From positions 1 through 11,913 of the forward strand of contig CAKOSD010000019.1 of the NCBI GenBank assembly GCA_934101745.1: a DNA stretch of 11,913 nucleotides. The letters are read 5' to 3'. This document shows positions 1-5,966 of the stretch, piece by piece; the first letter of the stretch is position 1; every line of letters starts with the position of its first letter. A program made the position numbers and the translations under genes. The stretch is from an uncultured Bacilli bacterium (lineage in GTDB: Bacteria; Bacillota_I; Bacilli_A; RF39; UBA660). A model generated the notes under the pieces. The model ran no database searches, was not told the DNA's origin, and saw only the letters and a list, made by a program, of their open reading frames with translations.

Positions 1-1
1 T

Positions 2-568
2 TTATATATAATAAAACTTATTAATGCTGATACTATTAGTACTTTTGATAACTTTATTTATAGTTATGTTAAAAGATTAATAAATCCTGGTGCTACTAAA
101 TTCTTTAAAATAGTAACTGAATTTGGCAATTATACAGTAATGGTACCTATTATTATAGTCTTCTATTTATTTAATAAAGATAAAAGTTTCAATCGTTACT
201 TTACTATTAATTTAGTTAGTGTCTTTTTAAGTAATTTTATTGTTAAAAGTATAATTAGAAGAGATAGACCAATCGATATAAATTTAATTATCGAAAATGG
301 CTTTAGTTTTCCTTCTGGTCATTCTATGGTCTCATTTGCTTTTTATGGTTTTATAATTTATTACTTATATTACACTGATTTAAAGAAACCAATTAAGTAT
401 GGTTTAATGACTTTGTTAAGTTTTATTATTCTTTTAATCGGTTTAAGTCGAATTTACTTAGGCGTTCATTATGCTTCTGATGTTATTGGTGGTTTCTTAC
501 TAGCCTTCATTTATTTAGTTATTTATATCAAGTTTATTTATAAAAGAGAAAAGAAAGCAAGTAAATAA
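2..568 (+). CDS. PAP2-superfamily phosphatase, N-terminus cut off by window edge
   Basis: An integral-membrane acid phosphatase of the PAP2 type, the superfamily that removes phosphate from undecaprenyl pyrophosphate, phosphatidylglycerophosphate or phosphatidate. The frame is open without a stop back to base 2, so the first ATG at 140 is internal: the visible 188 residues are the C-terminal portion and the true start lies before the window. All three catalytic signatures are present, numbered from the first visible codon: K-x6-RP at 82-90 (KSIIRRDRP), PSGH at 104-107 with the catalytic His, and SR-x5-H-x3-D at 149-160 (SRIYLGVHYASD). Hydrophobic segments lie between and after them, and the C-terminus is short and basic. 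A terminator follows. The residues before the internal ATG (TKFFKIVTEFGNY) match the usual lead-in of the family, which supports the longer frame. Substrate cannot be told from the sequence; a BacA-independent undecaprenyl-PP phosphatase or PgpB-like role is plausible. Confidence 0.9.
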   Translation, partial: LYIIKLINADTISTFDNFIYSYVKRLINPGATKFFKIVTEFGNYTVMVPIIIVFYLFNKDKSFNRYFTINLVSVFLSNFIVKSIIRRDRPIDINLIIENGFSFPSGHSMVSFAFYGFIIYYLYYTDLKKPIKYGLMTLLSFIILLIGLSRIYLGVHYASDVIGGFLLAFIYLVIYIKFIYKREKKASK

Positions 569-604
569 TATATTATCAATTATAAATATAAAATTTAAAA
601 CACT

Positions 605-641
605 TAAAAATTAGAACTCGTTATATGAATTCTAATTTTTA
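605..641 (+). terminator. Intrinsic terminator after the PAP2 gene
   Basis: A perfect inverted repeat pairs TAAAAATTAGAA (605-616) with TTCTAATTTTTA (630-641) around a 13-nt loop and is followed by a T-rich stretch to about 650. It lies 36 bases after the PAP2 stop and just before the promoter of the next plus-strand gene, so it insulates the two units. The stem is A+T-rich, so efficiency is uncertain. Confidence 0.75.
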
Positions 642-661
642 TTTTATCTTAAATTAAAACA

Positions 662-670
662 TGATATAAT
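662..670 (+). promoter_or_regulatory. Extended -10 promoter for the methyltransferase-Nudix unit
   Basis: TGATATAAT at 662-670 is a consensus TATAAT with an upstream TGN extension. No good -35 hexamer is visible at the usual 17-base spacing, which is common for extended -10 promoters. The predicted transcription start is near 676-678, which places the ribosome binding site almost at the RNA 5' end. Confidence 0.65.
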
Positions 671-676
671 ATCTGC

Positions 677-682
677 AGGTGA
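677..682 (+). promoter_or_regulatory. Ribosome binding site choosing the ATG at 688
   Basis: AGGTGA at 677-682 stands about 5 bases before the ATG at 688. It overlaps the GTG at 679 that would start a three-residue longer protein. A start codon cannot lie inside its own ribosome binding site, so the ATG at 688 is preferred. Confidence 0.7.
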
Positions 683-687
683 AAGCG

Positions 688-1332
688 ATGGAATCAGATA
701 ACAGAGATAATTCTTTAAAATATTGGAATAACTTATTTACTTCATGGGACAAAGAAAATATTAAATATGATGATTGGCTTGATAGATTTAGTAAAATCAT
801 TGAAAAATGCACAACACCAATCTTAGATTTAGGATGTGGCTACGGTAATAATACTTTATATCTTATAGAAAAAGGCAAACAAGTCATTGCTTGTGACCAA
901 TCATTGAACGCTATAAAAAACCTTCAAAAAAATTTACCTGAGGTATATCAAGCATTATGCTTTAACATGTTAGATGGTCTGCCTTTTAAAGATAATTCAT
1001 TTAAAATAGTAATAGCAGACTTATGTTTACATTATTTTACCGAACAAGAAACAATAATGATTATTAATGAGATAAAAAGAGTTCTAATGACCAATGGTCA
1101 CCTAATGTTTCGCGTTAATTCGATTAATGACACCAATCATGGTGCTGGTCAAAGTCCAGAAATTGCTCATCATTTATATGAAACAAAAGATAAAAGATTA
1201 AAAAGATTTTTTGATAAAGATGATATAGAATATTTTTTTCATGATTTTGACGTAGAATATTTAGAGGAAGAAACGATGCAATCACGATATGATTTACCGA
1301 AAAAATTATTTCGAGGTTGTCTAAAAAGATAG
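688..1332 (+). CDS. Class I SAM-dependent methyltransferase
   Basis: A 214-residue Rossmann-fold methyltransferase of the Methyltransf_11/25 type; the methyl acceptor is unknown. Numbered from the ATG at 688, motif I is LDLGCGYG at 46-53 (SAM binding), with the acidic residue that normally contacts the SAM ribose at D70 (ACDQS). The post-motif segment NMLDGLPF is at about 93-100 and motif IV-like ADLCLHYF at 110-117. A polar, acidic C-terminal region (about 160-214) follows, with no membrane segment or signal peptide. The protein resembles small TehB/UbiE-like cytosolic enzymes. The stop TAG at 1330-1332 sits inside the ribosome binding site of the Nudix gene, so the two are translationally coupled and probably act together, perhaps on a nucleotide-type metabolite. 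The antisense reading frame across the 3' half is a shadow. Confidence 0.88.
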   Translation: MESDNRDNSLKYWNNLFTSWDKENIKYDDWLDRFSKIIEKCTTPILDLGCGYGNNTLYLIEKGKQVIACDQSLNAIKNLQKNLPEVYQALCFNMLDGLPFKDNSFKIVIADLCLHYFTEQETIMIINEIKRVLMTNGHLMFRVNSINDTNHGAGQSPEIAHHLYETKDKRLKRFFDKDDIEYFFHDFDVEYLEEETMQSRYDLPKKLFRGCLKR

Positions 1333-1342
1333 GAAGATATAA

Positions 1343-1825
1343 ATGAATAAAAATGTAAGACATGCCGTAAGAGTTTTTGCTATAAAAAACGGTCAAATAG
1401 TTTGTATAAAGTACAAAAATATTAATAAAGATTTCTTTGATATTCCGGGTGGCAAAATAGAAGATGGAGAAACCGCCATAGAGGCTTGTATAAGAGAATT
1501 TAAGGAAGAAACAGGTATGGATATTGATGATGTAAACTTTATGGGAAAAGTTAATGTCATGTATCCAGCTAAAACATTTGAACTTGAAGTATATAGTACA
1601 AATACCATTAAAGGAAATCCACAAGAATTTTCTGAAAATTACAGTGGTTGGATGCCAATAACAGATTTAATTAATCAAGATAAAAGATTAGCTATAACTC
1701 ATCTTTTAGATGATGATATGAAAGAATACTTAAAAGCACCTGGTTTTAATATAACATTTACATGTAACGACAATCATGAAGTATTAAACTTAAACATTGG
1801 TCATACTCTATCATTAAAAAAATAA
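1343..1825 (+). CDS. Nudix hydrolase
   Basis: A 160-residue hydrolase of the Nudix superfamily, which cleaves nucleoside diphosphates linked to another moiety, often as a house-cleaning or signalling step. The Nudix box GX5EX7REUXEEXGU is intact at residues 37-59: G37, E43, R51-E52, E55-E56 and G58-M59. These residues bind the metal ions and activate water. The strand DIPGGK precedes the box as usual. The N-terminus (RHAVRVFAIKNGQIVCIKY) matches the MutT-type fold. The last 30 or so residues, after about 130, extend beyond the core and contain a Cys-Asn-rich strand of unknown purpose. The ATG is 6 bases after AGGAAG at 1331-1336, itself overlapping the methyltransferase stop. A terminator follows. 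The substrate cannot be predicted from the box alone. Confidence 0.92.
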   Translation: MNKNVRHAVRVFAIKNGQIVCIKYKNINKDFFDIPGGKIEDGETAIEACIREFKEETGMDIDDVNFMGKVNVMYPAKTFELEVYSTNTIKGNPQEFSENYSGWMPITDLINQDKRLAITHLLDDDMKEYLKAPGFNITFTCNDNHEVLNLNIGHTLSLKK

Positions 1826-1829
1826 TTTT

Positions 1830-1872
1830 AAAAAGAGAACTAAGAAAAATGTTTCTAAATAGTTCTCTTTTT
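1830..1872. terminator. Bidirectional terminator between the Nudix gene and ylxM
   Basis: A perfect 13-bp inverted repeat pairs AAAAAGAGAACTA (1830-1842) with TAGTTCTCTTTTT (1860-1872). An inner 5-bp stem AGAAA/TTTCT (1843-1847/1852-1856) lengthens it with a 3-base bulge. T-rich tails lie on both sides, so it can end both the plus-strand Nudix transcript and the minus-strand ylxM transcript, which converge here. Confidence 0.88.
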
Positions 1873-1880
1873 ATTTCTTA

Positions 1881-2171
1881 TCATATAATTTTCTTTAACT
1901 TACTCTTTATGGTTTCAATATCTTGTTCTTCTAATAAACCTTTTAAAGTGTTTTTTATATTCATTAACTTTAAATCACTCTCATACTGATGTAATTTTTC
2001 TTCAACTTTTTTTAAAGTATTAAAAACCCCAGTTCTTGTAATATTTAAGTTATCGCCTATTTCGCTTAAAGATAAATCTTCATAGTAATAATATTTAAAT
2101 ATTTCTTTTTCTCTATCTGTAAGTAAGGCCTCATAAACATCAAATAAATTAATTAATTCTACTCTATCCAT
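1881..2171 (-). CDS. ylxM: YlxM/p13-like helix-turn-helix protein
   Basis: A 96-residue cytosolic protein of the YlxM/p13 family. In Firmicutes these small HTH proteins are usually encoded beside ftsY and ffh and are associated with the signal recognition particle pathway. A sigma-70 region 4-like HTH is visible: TDREKEIFKYYY at about 18-29, then LSLSEIGDNLNITRTGVFNTL at about 33-53, followed by a charged coiled-coil-like tail ending in KKII. The ATG overlaps the fhs stop by one base (TAATG). The ribosome binding site AAGGAG lies only 2 bases upstream of the ATG, unusually close, so reinitiation by ribosomes finishing fhs is likely. The stop is TGA, followed in frame by TAA. Unlike the common ftsY-ylxM-ffh order, ffh does not follow; the unit ends at the terminator 1830-1872. 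Confidence 0.85.
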   Translation of the reverse strand: MDRVELINLFDVYEALLTDREKEIFKYYYYEDLSLSEIGDNLNITRTGVFNTLKKVEEKLHQYESDLKLMNIKNTLKGLLEEQDIETIKSKLKKII

Positions 2172-3775
2172 TACCTTACTCCTTCTATATGCATATCATC
2201 ATCAATATACATTCTTAAATAGTTACTTTCTTTACTTAATCCGGGTAAAGTTATAACGTTTCCCATATATACTACTATAAAGCCGGCCCCATTATTTAAT
2301 CTAATATCAGTTACTTGCATAATATAATCTTTTGGATATCCTAATAAATCTTTATTATCGGATATTGACATTGGCGTTTTACTAACACAAATAGGATATT
2401 TATCTAACTTTAAGTTTTCTAATAACTTAATTTTATCTTCAGCATTTTTAGTATAAGTAACATCTTTAGCATGATAAATATTCTTAACTAGAGTCATTAT
2501 TTTTTCTTTGATTTTCATATTATCATTATATAATTTAAATTTATTTTTATTATCAAGATTACTTAAAACCACCACTTTTTGGGCTAACTCTAAACCTCCA
2601 GTACTACCTTTTAAATAAGTATCATTGATAGCAAACTCTAAATCTTGTTCTAAAACGTAATTTTTTACTATCTTTATATCATCTAAGGTATCATCACTAA
2701 ATTTATTTAAAGATACAATAATATTTTTACTAAATAACTTCATATTATCAATATGAACTTGTAAATTAGTTAAACCTTTAATTAAATTGCCATTCCCGTT
2801 ATATTTTAAGGCTCTAATTGTCGCATTAAGAATTACGGCATCAGGATAAAACCCACCTCTAGGACATACGATATCAAAGAACTTTTCAGCTCCTAAATCG
2901 GAACCAAAACCGGCTTCGACAACAGAATAAGAAAAATTTTCTAAACCAGTTTTAATGGCTCTAATAGAGGCGGTGCCATGAGCAATATTTGCAAACGGAC
3001 CACCATGAACAATAGCCAAATTATGTTCTAAAGTTTGCACTACATTAGGTTTTATCGCATCTTTTAATAAAATGCAAACCGCATCAACAGCCTTTAAATC
3101 TTTAACTCTAACCGGGTTATCTAAATTATCATAAGCCACAATCATCTGGCTTACCATGTTTTTTAATTCTTTAAAATTATTAGCAAGACATAATACCGCC
3201 ATAAGTTCACTAGCCACGGTTAAAATAAAGTGTTCTTCTCTTCCATAACTAGAATTAATAGTCACATTTCTTAAGGCTCTATCATTAATATCAACGGTTC
3301 TAGCGATAACTACTTTTTTTATCTTTAACTCATTACCTTGAAAAATATGATTATCAACAATAGCGCACAATAAGTTATTTGCTGTACATATCGCACTCAT
3401 ATCCCCCGTAAAGTGTAAATTTATATCCAACTCGGGCATAATCCTAGCCTTACCACCACCAGTGGCTCCACCTTTGGTCCCAAAAACTGGTCCTAACGCC
3501 GGTTCTCTAAGAATAGCCACTGCATCTTTATTTAATTTATTTAAAGCATCGACTAGCCCAATCGCCGTCGTCGTTTTTCCTTCACCATAAATAGTCGGAT
3601 TAATACTAGTTACAAGTATTAATTTGCCCTTTTTATTTTTGGTACTTAATCTATCTATATCCACTTTGGCAATATATTTACCATAATTAATAATTTCATC
3701 ATCCAAGATACCATATTTATTTAAAATTTTATTAATAGGTTCCAACTTTTCTTTAGAAATATCTACATTTTCCAA
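2171..3775 (-). CDS. fhs: Formate-tetrahydrofolate ligase
   Basis: A 534-residue ligase that makes 10-formyltetrahydrofolate from formate, ATP and tetrahydrofolate, feeding purine synthesis and formylation of initiator Met-tRNA. Family signatures run the full length: P-loop GEGKTTT at 64-70, REPALGPVFG at 90-99, GGATGGG at 102-108, DINLHFTGD at 117-125, HGGPFANIAHG at 257-267, EAGFGSDLGAEKF at 287-299 and a C-terminal VITLPGLSK. The usual size is near 555, so this copy is slightly short, with small losses spread out rather than a truncation. Several normally constant positions differ: GGGYAQ reads GGGKAR, and the Trp of the EVWAKGGxGG stretch, reported to stack on the folate, is Tyr387. The start is TTG at 3775: an in-frame TGA at 3784-3782 rules out anything further upstream, and the N-terminus aligns with the family. 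The probable ribosome binding site AGGA at 3790-3787 lies inside the end of ftsY. It is cotranscribed with ftsY and ylxM. Confidence 0.93.
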   Translation of the reverse strand: MENVDISKEKLEPINKILNKYGILDDEIINYGKYIAKVDIDRLSTKNKKGKLILVTSINPTIYGEGKTTTAIGLVDALNKLNKDAVAILREPALGPVFGTKGGATGGGKARIMPELDINLHFTGDMSAICTANNLLCAIVDNHIFQGNELKIKKVVIARTVDINDRALRNVTINSSYGREEHFILTVASELMAVLCLANNFKELKNMVSQMIVAYDNLDNPVRVKDLKAVDAVCILLKDAIKPNVVQTLEHNLAIVHGGPFANIAHGTASIRAIKTGLENFSYSVVEAGFGSDLGAEKFFDIVCPRGGFYPDAVILNATIRALKYNGNGNLIKGLTNLQVHIDNMKLFSKNIIVSLNKFSDDTLDDIKIVKNYVLEQDLEFAINDTYLKGSTGGLELAQKVVVLSNLDNKNKFKLYNDNMKIKEKIMTLVKNIYHAKDVTYTKNAEDKIKLLENLKLDKYPICVSKTPMSISDNKDLLGYPKDYIMQVTDIRLNNGAGFIVVYMGNVITLPGLSKESNYLRMYIDDDMHIEGVR

Positions 3776-3776
3776 A

Positions 3777-4763
3777 CTACATCATATCCTTAAATAAGCC
3801 ATAAATATAAGACTCAATATCAAATGGTTTTAAATCAGTCATTTGTTCCCCTAACCCAATAAATTTAACAGGTATATTTACTTCCTCTTTAATGGCTAAA
3901 ACAATACCACCTTTTGCGGTTCCGTCCAACTTAGTAAGAACAATACCAGTAATATTTGTAATTTCTTTAAAAGCCTTGGCTTGCATTATGCCATTTTGAC
4001 CAGTAGTAGCATCAATTACTAGAAGAGTTTCATGCGGAGCATCCGGTATAAACTTAGCAATAACTTTATTCATTTTTTCTAATTCTTTCATTAGATTTAC
4101 TTTATTTTGTAAACGCCCAGCCGTATCAATTAAAACGATATCGGCCTTTTCTTCTCCGGCTTTTACTAAACCATCATAAATAACACCTGCCGGATCAGTA
4201 TTTTCCTTACCATAAAACACTGAATCAGTCCGATCGGCCCAAACTTTTAATTGTTCAACCGCCCCGGCTCTAAAAGTATCAGCGGCAATAAGCATAACTT
4301 TTTTACCTTCATTATGATATTTATAAGCCAATTTACCAATCGTAGTAGTCTTACCAACGCCGTTAACGCCAACCATTAAAATAACAGTTGGTCCTTCTTT
4401 AGCAATGTTAATTTTATCAGTAATATTTTCCCCATTTACATAAATTATAAATAATTCGTCAACTATTACCTCGTTTAAATATTTAGTATCCGTAATATTT
4501 TCTTTTTTAACACGGGCTTTTAATCTATCTAAAAAGTTTTCTACCGTATTAACCCCGATATCAGCCATAATTAAAATTTGTTCTAATTCTTCGAAATAAG
4601 CCTCATCTATTTTTGTATACTTAATTCCTAAAACATTTAACTTGGAAACAAATTCATTTCTCGTTTTTTCTAAACCTTTACTATAACTTTCTACTTCACT
4701 ATTTATATTTTCTTCTTTACTTTTAGTATTTACAATTTGTTTTAATTTATCAAAAATTCCCAT
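3777..4763 (-). CDS. ftsY: Signal recognition particle receptor FtsY
   Basis: A 328-residue SRP GTPase that docks Ffh-bound ribosomes at the membrane for co-translational insertion. The N-terminal amphipathic MGIFDKLKQ is typical of short Gram-positive FtsY proteins and probably binds lipid. A short charged linker and the helical N domain (about 30-110) follow, then the G domain with G1 GVNGVGKTT at 132-140, DTFRAGAVEQL at 162-172, DTAGR at 213-217 and TKLDGTAKGG at 277-286, the last being the guanine-specificity motif. The long acidic A domain of E. coli FtsY is absent, as in most Firmicutes. I prefer the ATG at 4763 over the in-frame GTG at 4772: the family N-terminus starts there, and the GTG lies inside the ribosome binding site. 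The gene has its own promoter and is first in the ftsY-fhs-ylxM unit; fhs begins one base after its TAG stop. Confidence 0.96.
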   Translation of the reverse strand: MGIFDKLKQIVNTKSKEENINSEVESYSKGLEKTRNEFVSKLNVLGIKYTKIDEAYFEELEQILIMADIGVNTVENFLDRLKARVKKENITDTKYLNEVIVDELFIIYVNGENITDKINIAKEGPTVILMVGVNGVGKTTTIGKLAYKYHNEGKKVMLIAADTFRAGAVEQLKVWADRTDSVFYGKENTDPAGVIYDGLVKAGEEKADIVLIDTAGRLQNKVNLMKELEKMNKVIAKFIPDAPHETLLVIDATTGQNGIMQAKAFKEITNITGIVLTKLDGTAKGGIVLAIKEEVNIPVKFIGLGEQMTDLKPFDIESYIYGLFKDMM

Positions 4764-4768
4764 ATAAT

Positions 4769-4781
4769 TCACTTTCTTTCT
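4769..4781 (-). promoter_or_regulatory. Extended ribosome binding site deciding the ftsY start
   Basis: Read on the minus strand, AGAAAGAAAGTGA matches the full complement of the Firmicute 16S 3' end (AGAAAGGAGGTGA) at 11 of 13 positions. It ends 5 bases before the ATG at 4763. The core GGAGG is imperfect but the pairing region is long. The competing GTG at 4772 is part of this element. Confidence 0.6.
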
Positions 4782-4789
4782 AATTATTT

Positions 4790-4795
4790 ATTATA
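4790..4795 (-). promoter_or_regulatory. -10 element for ftsY-fhs-ylxM
   Basis: Consensus TATAAT on the minus strand at 4795-4790, giving a start near 4783 and a leader of about 20 bases before the ATG at 4763. The -35 position (about 4818-4813) is only the T-run of the upstream terminator, so it is weak. Confidence 0.5.
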
Positions 4796-4812
4796 CCTTA
4801 AATCAAAGTTTT

Positions 4813-4851
4813 AAAAAAGGAATTTATCTTTATTTTCCTGATAAACTCCTT
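4813..4851 (-). terminator. Terminator of the cell-wall/pilin operon
   Basis: AAGGAGTTTATC (4851-4840) pairs with GATAAATTCCTT (4828-4817) as 12 bp with one G-U wobble on the minus strand. On the plus strand the same position would be an A-C mismatch, so the element works best in the direction of the upstream genes. The loop is 11 nt and a T-run follows (4818-4813). It separates the 4866-9556 operon from the ftsY promoter. Confidence 0.78.
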
Positions 4852-4865
4852 ATTTTAAGCAATTT

Positions 4866-5528
4866 TTATCTTTTTAACGTCTCTTTATAGTAATTTAAGG
4901 CCTCTTCATATAATTTAGGAGTAACATTATAAGCAAATTTCTTATTTTCTAATAAACTTAAACAATATTCTTTCCCATAAGCCTCATAAACATAAATAAA
5001 CATCTTTTTATAATCACTATACTTACCCTTACCATCATGATTTTCTAGCATATTATCCAAACTAGTAGTTATCTCGCCGTTATCACTATTATATTGCCCG
5101 GCTAGAAAACCGGCCATTCCTTCTAACAACCATATAACATTAGAAATATTTTTTATTTTTTGCTGACAAGAATGACTAAATTCATGAATAATAAGTCTTT
5201 CTAACTTTAAAACATCAGCATTCTTATGGGCTGTTTGTAAAAGACCTTCTACTGATAAGGTATAAATTATATTAACACCATCTTTTTTAAAAGCATAGCC
5301 TGATATCCAATCATAAATCTTTTCTTCTGGTTTATAATCTAATATAGCCTGATAAAACTCCTTCGTTCCTCCAAATATAGTAACAACTGGTTTAGCGCCA
5401 AAATCTTTAAAACCAAACCACTTAACTATTTTTTCTGAAGCATTATCGACATACTCTAACAATTCATCAATATACTCTATATCTTTAGCACTATAATTAA
5501 TAACTAAATATTTTAGTTCTTTTTGCAT
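4866..5528 (-). CDS. Gluzincin-like zinc peptidase (HEFSH), cytosolic
   Basis: A 220-residue protein with a zinc-metallopeptidase signature; no specific family is recognised. From the ATG at 5528, HEFSH sits at 115-119 (zinc ligands H115 and H119, catalytic E116). The motif WLLEGMAGFLAG at 133-144 supplies E136 as the likely third ligand, an HExxH-17x-E spacing typical of gluzincins (Peptidase_MA clan). No signal peptide or membrane segment is seen, so it appears cytoplasmic. The ATG at 5528 is preferred to the TTG at 5552: AGAGGT (5538-5533) lies 4 bases before this ATG, whereas the TTG start would overlap the pilin coding region by 16 bases with no ribosome binding site. It follows the prepilin gene by 8 bases and is last in the operon. 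It could process pilin or envelope proteins only if exported by an unseen route; a cytoplasmic substrate is equally possible. Confidence 0.72.
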   Translation of the reverse strand: MQKELKYLVINYSAKDIEYIDELLEYVDNASEKIVKWFGFKDFGAKPVVTIFGGTKEFYQAILDYKPEEKIYDWISGYAFKKDGVNIIYTLSVEGLLQTAHKNADVLKLERLIIHEFSHSCQQKIKNISNVIWLLEGMAGFLAGQYNSDNGEITTSLDNMLENHDGKGKYSDYKKMFIYVYEAYGKEYCLSLLENKKFAYNVTPKLYEEALNYYKETLKR

Positions 5529-5536
5529 TCTTACCT

Positions 5537-5959
5537 CTATTTTACTTGGCAAACATCATTTGGCACATAAACTTTAATTTCATCATAATTACCATTATTA
5601 TATTTATAAATATATATTTTTCTATTGGTATCGCAAGACCCTTGCTTATCATCAAAAGTCCCATTTTTCTTTAAAAAATCTACTGTATAATCTTTAACAC
5701 ATTTACCAATATTATTAGTTGCTACCGTCTCATTATTAATATCAAAATTACAAGAACTTAAATGTAACTTACTTAAAGAAATTTGTTCTTTAGCATAACT
5801 AATAGCGGCATCTTTTAAATTAGTAACAACAATATCAGTTGTATTATCTTTTTGCTTCCTTAGAATTCCTAAAACATTAGGTGTTGCCACAGTAACCAAA
5901 ATAGCCAAAATTACAATTACAGCCAGTAACTCAACTAGAGTAAACCCTTTTCTTTTCAT
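5537..5959 (-). CDS. Type IV prepilin-like protein (N-methylation motif)
   Basis: A 140-residue class III signal protein of the type IV pilin/pseudopilin (ComGC-like) family. The leader is MKRKG, with predicted prepilin peptidase cleavage before F6, which would then be methylated. FTLVELLAVIVILAILVTVA follows, a hydrophobic helix at about 6-26 that carries the conserved Glu at mature position 5 (E10). The globular domain is about 110 residues long with four cysteines (70, 87, 109, 137), enough for two disulfides on the outer surface. The ribosome binding site AGGTGA overlaps the ddl stop (TAGGTGAAATATG), so expression is coupled to the cell-wall gene. No prepilin peptidase, PilB/ComGA ATPase or PilC is in the window, so assembly must rely on genes elsewhere. 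It could be a minor pilin, a DNA-uptake pseudopilin or a stand-alone surface protein. Confidence 0.85.
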   Translation of the reverse strand: MKRKGFTLVELLAVIVILAILVTVATPNVLGILRKQKDNTTDIVVTNLKDAAISYAKEQISLSKLHLSSCNFDINNETVATNNIGKCVKDYTVDFLKKNGTFDDKQGSCDTNRKIYIYKYNNGNYDEIKVYVPNDVCQVK

Positions 5960-5966
5960 ATTTCAC

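Noticed and set aside
679..681. GTG as the methyltransferase start
   Set aside because: It lies inside the AGGTGA ribosome binding site that serves the ATG at 688.
1124..1624. Minus-strand open frame of 166 codons, and a 71-codon one at 1393-1608
   Set aside because: Both are antisense to the methyltransferase and the Nudix box, which have clear protein motifs on the plus strand.
1881..1883. TGA read as tryptophan (Mycoplasma code), suggested by the high A+T content
   Set aside because: Visible Trp residues use TGG, no gene needs an internal TGA, and ylxM ends naturally at TGA, followed directly by TAA.
4773..4865. Possible riboswitch or leader element upstream of ftsY
   Set aside because: The gap is fully explained by the operon terminator (4813-4851) and a -10 box with a leader of about 20 bases.
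5529..5552. TTG at 5552 as the start of the metallopeptidase
   Set aside because: No ribosome binding site, and it would overlap the pilin gene; the ATG at 5528 has AGAGGT at correct spacing.
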